A stretch of 64,000 bases of DNA from Phoronis australis (Eukaryota; Phoronida; Phoronidae). Position 1 is the first letter of the stretch, and each line of letters begins with the position of its first letter. The notes under the pieces were generated by a model, which saw nothing but the letters and a program-made list of their open reading frames with translations, made no database searches and had not been told where the DNA came from. The stretch lies in assembly GCA_002633005.1 (NCBI GenBank), contig NMRA01000579.1, positions 1 through 64,000 on the forward strand. The letters are read 5' to 3'. Made by a program: the position numbers and the translations under genes. Shown piece by piece: positions 34,343 to 64,000 of the stretch.

Positions 34343-34653
34343 AGTATAGTTTGGTAGTAGCCTGTCGTTTATGCAAACTTTCTTAAAGACACGACTAGAT
34401 CTTTGTTAGCGAGCTTGATACTGGTACGTTCATAATTTTGGATCAGTTTCCTGTCTTCAGGTGTGCAAGTATGAAGTAAAACACTGAGAGACATAACAAA
34501 CAAATAAATTAAAACACTAGCTATATTTCGTGACTGCTTGTTACATCATCAGGCAATGAGTGGAATGAACATATACATAGCGAAATAAACAGTGACATTG
34601 TCTATTTCAAAAAGACAAAAAGTCTAGTCGTGTCTAACGAAGGTAAGATAATT
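34343..34653. mobile_element. 311-bp insertion specific to duplication copy B
   Basis: Absent at the equivalent point of copy A. Bordered by the direct repeat TAAGATAATT (34333-34342 before, 34644-34653 at the end), which looks like a 10-bp target duplication. Inside, GACACGACTAGA (34388-34399) and its exact reverse complement (34623-34634) form inverted repeats. A diverged relative lies at about 6430-6660 (shared CTTCWGGTGTGCA, GAAATAAACARTGA). Confidence 0.7.
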
Positions 34654-34706
34654 CTGCATTGACACCCCATATTAACTTATTTCACTTTTGACAAGCTTGT
34701 GGGTAA

Positions 34707-34812
34707 TGGTCTGATATAACGTGCCCAAATTTTGAGAACCAGTTTTCTCCATTCAATAATTGGCATCAAACTGGTTCTCAAAATACGGGCATGTTATATC
34801 AGACTATTGCCA
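34707..34812. repeat. Palindromic element in duplication copy B
   Basis: Counterpart of 27598-27705 with the same inverted ends (GGTCTGATATAAC / GTTATATCAGACTA). Confidence 0.75.
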
Positions 34813-35296
34813 GCTTGCGCATACTTCACAACAAATTACCTATTGGAAGTGATTCCATTTGATAGTTTTGTTCTTTTTGCTATTACAGAACCAAAATTTT
34901 TAGCAAACTTGCCGTGGTGAAGCTGTCACCATCTCTTTAAATGATGTACATTTACCAAACAAAGAGTACGCGTTATGTTTTGAAATTTGGCGTCTGAGTT
35001 TTTTTTTTACAAATGCGACAGTAGTGCAAGTAACAAATGTTAATTAAATTGTGTCATTTTTAATTAACTGACCAAACAGACAAAATATGCATTTCAATGT
35101 CGAAGTAATACAAACTAAAGAAACGTCGGATGTGAGGACTGCAAATAAAAATATTTCTTGTAAAATTAGCTTCAATTAAATTGCTATTTTTCCCCATGAT
35201 TCCCAGCAGTGCTTTATTGTTTAGATATGCAGTTCAAGAGTCACGGACAGGCTGGCATTATGGTGACGTTAATTTCTCCAAGTCGAATAATAACGG

Positions 35297-38200
35297 ATAA
35301 TTGCTCATTGGCTTAATGGCTCAACTTGCACGCCAGTGGCAAAAGTTCCACATAAAGGTGGAAGGAAAGTAAAGTGAGGTCCACAAGGTGAGGTCCACAA
35401 GCTAAATATACACGCATAGCCCATATGAGGCACTTGGGTCTGCAACACATCTCTTAACCCTTTATAACGCTGGAACCCCTACACAATCAAGAGGAGCGTT
35501 GTGAATTTCCAGTTCCAGACCACAGCACACAGTATTATAAAAAGCTCTCTAAATCACACGTTAATTAGGAATTGCTTCTTAGCTAATCAGCTTGTAAGCT
35601 CGACTCGCATACCGGCAGCAAGTACCGTGTTCAACATAGCAAGGACATGGAACACATGGGATTTTTCAACACTTGCTAAAGAACGATTGAACCGCCTGAC
35701 ATATGCCGTTGATGGGAATGTTTACATGTGAATCTTGAGGAACTAAGTGATCGTTATTGATAAAGGAATGTCACAGCAGGAGAAAACCTTGTGACTGTTG
35801 TGTTGGCGCAGCAGCCTGTTGTGACTGCAAATTTCTTTGAAAATTAAAGCTGCATTTCGGCATGTTGAGATGGCTAAAAATCGAAAGTCGTTATCAACTT
35901 AAGTCATAGGCAATATTATTTATTAATAAGTACGTGTGCCGTTTCCAAATTTGCAACTTTAGGGTTACCAATCTGCAATAAACTTTGAAGAAATTTCCCG
36001 ATTCACTGGCAATTTTGATGTTCTTCTTGATCACCAAAATAGAGTTCTGTCACATTAAGCCTAAAGACTATTTAGAGATTAATTTCATAAGAGTAAACAG
36101 CCTAATTCGACTTTTGTTTTTAGCCAGCTAAGAAGAATACAGCTTTAACCAATAAAATGACAGATTTTGTATGGCGACCTGTTAAAAATTCCAGGTAGCC
36201 ATACCACAGGCGAGCATGCAAAAAATATTACCGCAAGTGAACAGACTGAAGTCAGAATCATGCAACAAAAATTGGATGGGCCTGTTCATGTTTGTCTGCA
36301 GTTAGAGGTATGCACGGCATGTTAGCCCAACTGAGAGAGGGAAATCGGTCCTCACTGACCACACGACTCATGACAACTCGTATCACACGAGACGCTCTTA
36401 CGACACCAAATTTCAACAAGTGGAAGGCGCTGGTGGACGTCACTTTGGAAACAATATTGTTAACAAATTAATAAGCAATTAAGTTTGATAATGGGAGTAT
36501 TTGTTCGAGTTGGAAGGAATTAAGCACATCGACAACCTCCTCAGGTGTTCCTCTATGCGCAAAAGGTATTTATAACAACGTGACTCTGATGGTTTAGTCG
36601 GTGCGAGGCATAATTCGCCGAAAAGCTTCCGGCGTACAGAGTTCCTATAGCCTCTGCATCGCCTCTGGTTCGGGCCAACAGAGGCGATGGTCATTGCCTA
36701 GGCTATGGTGGATCGGATTTGATTTGGCCTTTTGTTTTTTTGGCGAGTTGGCGTCCTTATGCTAAATGTTGAGCAACCGTTTATTTGCCAAAGTTGTCAG
36801 TGGTTGAGTTGAAACGTCACTCAGTGAGTGTAGATGTTTATTTTTTATGAATAAACTGATAATATGGTTAGGTACTCTGGTCAATGTAGTTCAAGTAAAA
36901 ACAAAACTTGCACCAACCTTCCCCTTTCCGCCATATTTAATGGAAGCGACCTCTGGTGTTGCCAAGGTGTCTGCAGAGACGTCTATCGGGGAAAAGAAGG
37001 AATATCAAAGACAGTCTCGGGGAGTATTTGAAAATTGAATAATTGATCGTGGTTAACTACTAACACAGCTCGTGCCCCACCGAATAATATTTCGAAATCA
37101 TTTTATGAATGAACATTATATCATTAAATCAATCTTATCCATCCTGCACATACGTTTTTCATAATTAGAGGAATGACGCTAAGCATCGTGATACATAACC
37201 CCAGGTGGTCAACAAACCCGAAATCAATAAATAGACGTGGTAATCGCTACACAAAGGCGAATATTGGAGATTTTTAAAGACACTAGTTGGTGTTACACCG
37301 GTCAAACTGGCAAAGCCAGAACTTGAGAATTTCCTGCGAGGGGCCTGCACACGGGATTATGGGTACGAGATATCATTGTCAACCGTGGGCCACAAGAGCC
37401 TGCAGTAGAAGGGGAGCGAATGCAACGACGAATTATTTTGATATAGCCTACAACTAGGTGTAAAAGTTATAAGAAAACAAGTCACAACGATTTCACATGC
37501 TGTCATTTTTTGTTCGTAGGTCACAAAAATGAGATAAAGACTTCGGCTCTAAATATCAAAAAACCAATGTAATGATATCCGTTAGTCCCGGCGACATCAA
37601 TTTTCGTAAATTGGCGGTCTGTAAGTTCTGATATGTTGCAAAAGATAAATAATTATGGACGGTTGAGGTTATGTGCGACAGTCAAATAATGACTTAATCC
37701 CACTGAAAAACATGCACGCACCTGGGGAAGGCTCTGGAGGGCTCTCACGAGCCCCCGGTCGAATGAGCCCCCCCCCTTTGGCGAAGTGGGCAAAAAGGTC
37801 CGCCTCAAATAAACAAAAACTCCGAAATAAAAGTATAAAACGAGACAAAAATGCACTAAAAAGGCAGGAGCTACAAAGCTTCGGTGAATGCACAATTCAT
37901 TGCTCTGAACGTACCCCGTGAATCTTATTAAAAGACCCACATTCTAAAAAAATCGAGCCAACGTTTTTTAGGCTGAATGCGCGCATGAAAAATCATGTCT
38001 CAGAACTGAATGATCCGGCTGATTCATATGAAACTTTCAGGTAGTAATCTCTATGCATTGTTCTCAATAGGCTGTTAGAAATTGTTCTTAAAATTTCCCA
38101 TTTTTTGCCTGAGGGTCTATCAAAAAATAGACTTTTTATGACTTTTATCAAAAGAAATCAAACAGTATAGAATGAAAACGAAAGAATAATTTAGAAATCA

Positions 38201-38869
38201 GTAACAGCGTTTACGAGATTTCGTCTTTGAACGTTGCTAAACAGAATTTCGTCATGTTGATAACGTTGTTCTGCAATCGATATACCTAGTAAATTTTCTC
38301 TAAATGTTACTAAAAGGCATGATCACTTGATCCAATTAATGTCATATTGATAAAAACCAAAACCCAAATTATGCAACCTCTCTAAGTTCGGAATTGTGTG
38401 CTTTTACTGGATAAAAGTCCACAGTTTATGGTTATTTAGCTAAATACAGAAACACTTATCGATAAATTCCTACCTAACCTTACCTACTTGAGAAATAATG
38501 AGATGTGTGAAACATTGTTTGCATGTGATAGGGCCGATAGATGATACCACCGGTGTAAGGTTTGGAGACGTTTTGCCATTGTATCACAATAGCGCGTTTA
38601 CAGAAGTCAAGACAAGAGGTTGGCTCTGATTCGACTTCACTTTGAAGTTAAATACGTTCTATCCGGGAGCTGTTCTCTACGTAATAAGAAACAGTAAAAT
38701 CCCATTTGACTTCAATCATAAGAGAGAAGGGTCAGGTTAATTTGAACTCGTCTACTTAGTGGCGGTTGTATGGGCTGTACCAAATGTAAAAGGAACGCAC
38801 TAGAAGGAAAAAACAAAATCAAGTGCGGCTCGTGACTCAGTCAGTTGAAGATATTCACTTGGTACCAAG
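35297..38869. other. Intergenic DNA upstream of the transmembrane collagen gene
   Basis: No gene was recognised. A dispersed-repeat end (TTCGACTTTTGTTTTTAGCC) is at about 36110. The last part should contain the promoter of the collagen gene; no TATA box was identified with confidence. Confidence 0.45.
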
Positions 38870-63563
<24,694 letters not shown>

Positions 63564-63667
63564 GTGGGTTAATTTTCAAGTTGTTCTTTGCATGCAAGTA
63601 TGATGCGGTGTCCGCAAGGCATAAAAGTGTATGACGTCATGAAATATCCAAAAATGCAACAACAGGG

Positions 63668-63815
63668 TAGAGTTCAGTAGCTGTCTCGCGTATAGAAAAA
63701 TATATCCAAAATCACGTGTTCTCATTTAAAATACACGGCAATATCTCACGTAATCTCGCCAAGTCTTGCATTAGCGAGGTCCTAGTGTAGATATTAGCGT
63801 TACTCATGAACTCTA
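63668..63815. repeat. MITE of the GTTCAGTAACGCT family, copy 3
   Basis: Left end GTAGAGTTCAGTAG and right end AGCGTTACTCATGAACTCTAC, imperfectly inverted. Shares TCTCACGTAATCTCGCCAAG and AGCGAGGTCCTAG with copies 1 and 2. It sits in the intron 105 bp after the last collagen exon. Confidence 0.7.
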
Positions 63816-64000
63816 CCAATTTTTCCCCGAAGGTAGTGTTGGTGGGACATTCCGTTCAAGTATCTCAGTCTAGGCTCTGCGTGTGCCTTGAAACCTGATA
63901 GTGTGCTTACACTCCAACGTTGTTTCGATGGAAATTTGAAATAGTCCTAGTATTGCAGTTTTTAGGAGGGTGATTCTTTCCCTTTCCCAGTGATTAGCTC

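Larger units (their letters stand above)
31195..35296. repeat. Segmental duplication, copy B
   Basis: Partner of 24641-28186 in direct orientation, about 6.6-7.1 kb downstream. It is longer because of a 311-bp insertion (34343-34653) and the longer coding region. Confidence 0.85.

Overview
The window is animal (metazoan) nuclear DNA. Genes are split by GT-AG introns, C2H2 zinc-finger, thrombospondin type 1, collagen and chitin-deacetylase-like domains are present, and the spacers are full of short inverted-repeat elements and microsatellites. The gene set suits an invertebrate, probably a marine one such as a lancelet or other heterozygous deuterostome, but the species cannot be fixed from the sequence. 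I saw no bacterial gene, CRISPR array, rRNA gene or convincing tRNA gene.

Layout. 775-3616 is a DNA-transposon-like element with 152-bp terminal inverted repeats. It carries degenerate THAP-domain sequence (minus) and P2X7-ballast-domain-like sequence (plus) that converge, and the internal unit is repeated in tandem across a single N. 5398-9402 (minus) is a two-exon, 16-finger C2H2 gene. 11449-16736 (plus) is a five-exon gene for a small type I membrane protein with two thrombospondin repeats. 17773-21580 (plus) is a four-exon, membrane-anchored chitin-deacetylase-like gene whose catalytic residues are replaced. 24641-28186 and 31195-35296 are two copies of one segmental duplication, each with a seven-finger C2H2 gene (minus). 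38870 to beyond 63563 (plus) is a large gene for a type II transmembrane collagen with the layout of gliomedin/colmedins; its 3' end lies outside the window.

Two points cut across the window. First, both tandem duplications (1.16 kb at 1000-3317 and about 1.5-1.65 kb at 54077-57199) are joined at exactly one ambiguous N. This suggests two haplotypes laid end to end by the assembler rather than real duplications. Second, the spacers and introns hold at least eight kinds of hairpin or inverted-repeat elements, one of them a perfect 45-bp snap-back with intact 8-bp target duplications.

The genes do not form a pathway. The membrane TSR protein, the deacetylase-like protein and the transmembrane collagen are all predicted cell-surface or extracellular proteins; the zinc-finger genes are predicted nuclear DNA-binding proteins. 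Exon models come from reading frames, splice-site consensus and phase matching only; no transcript evidence was available.
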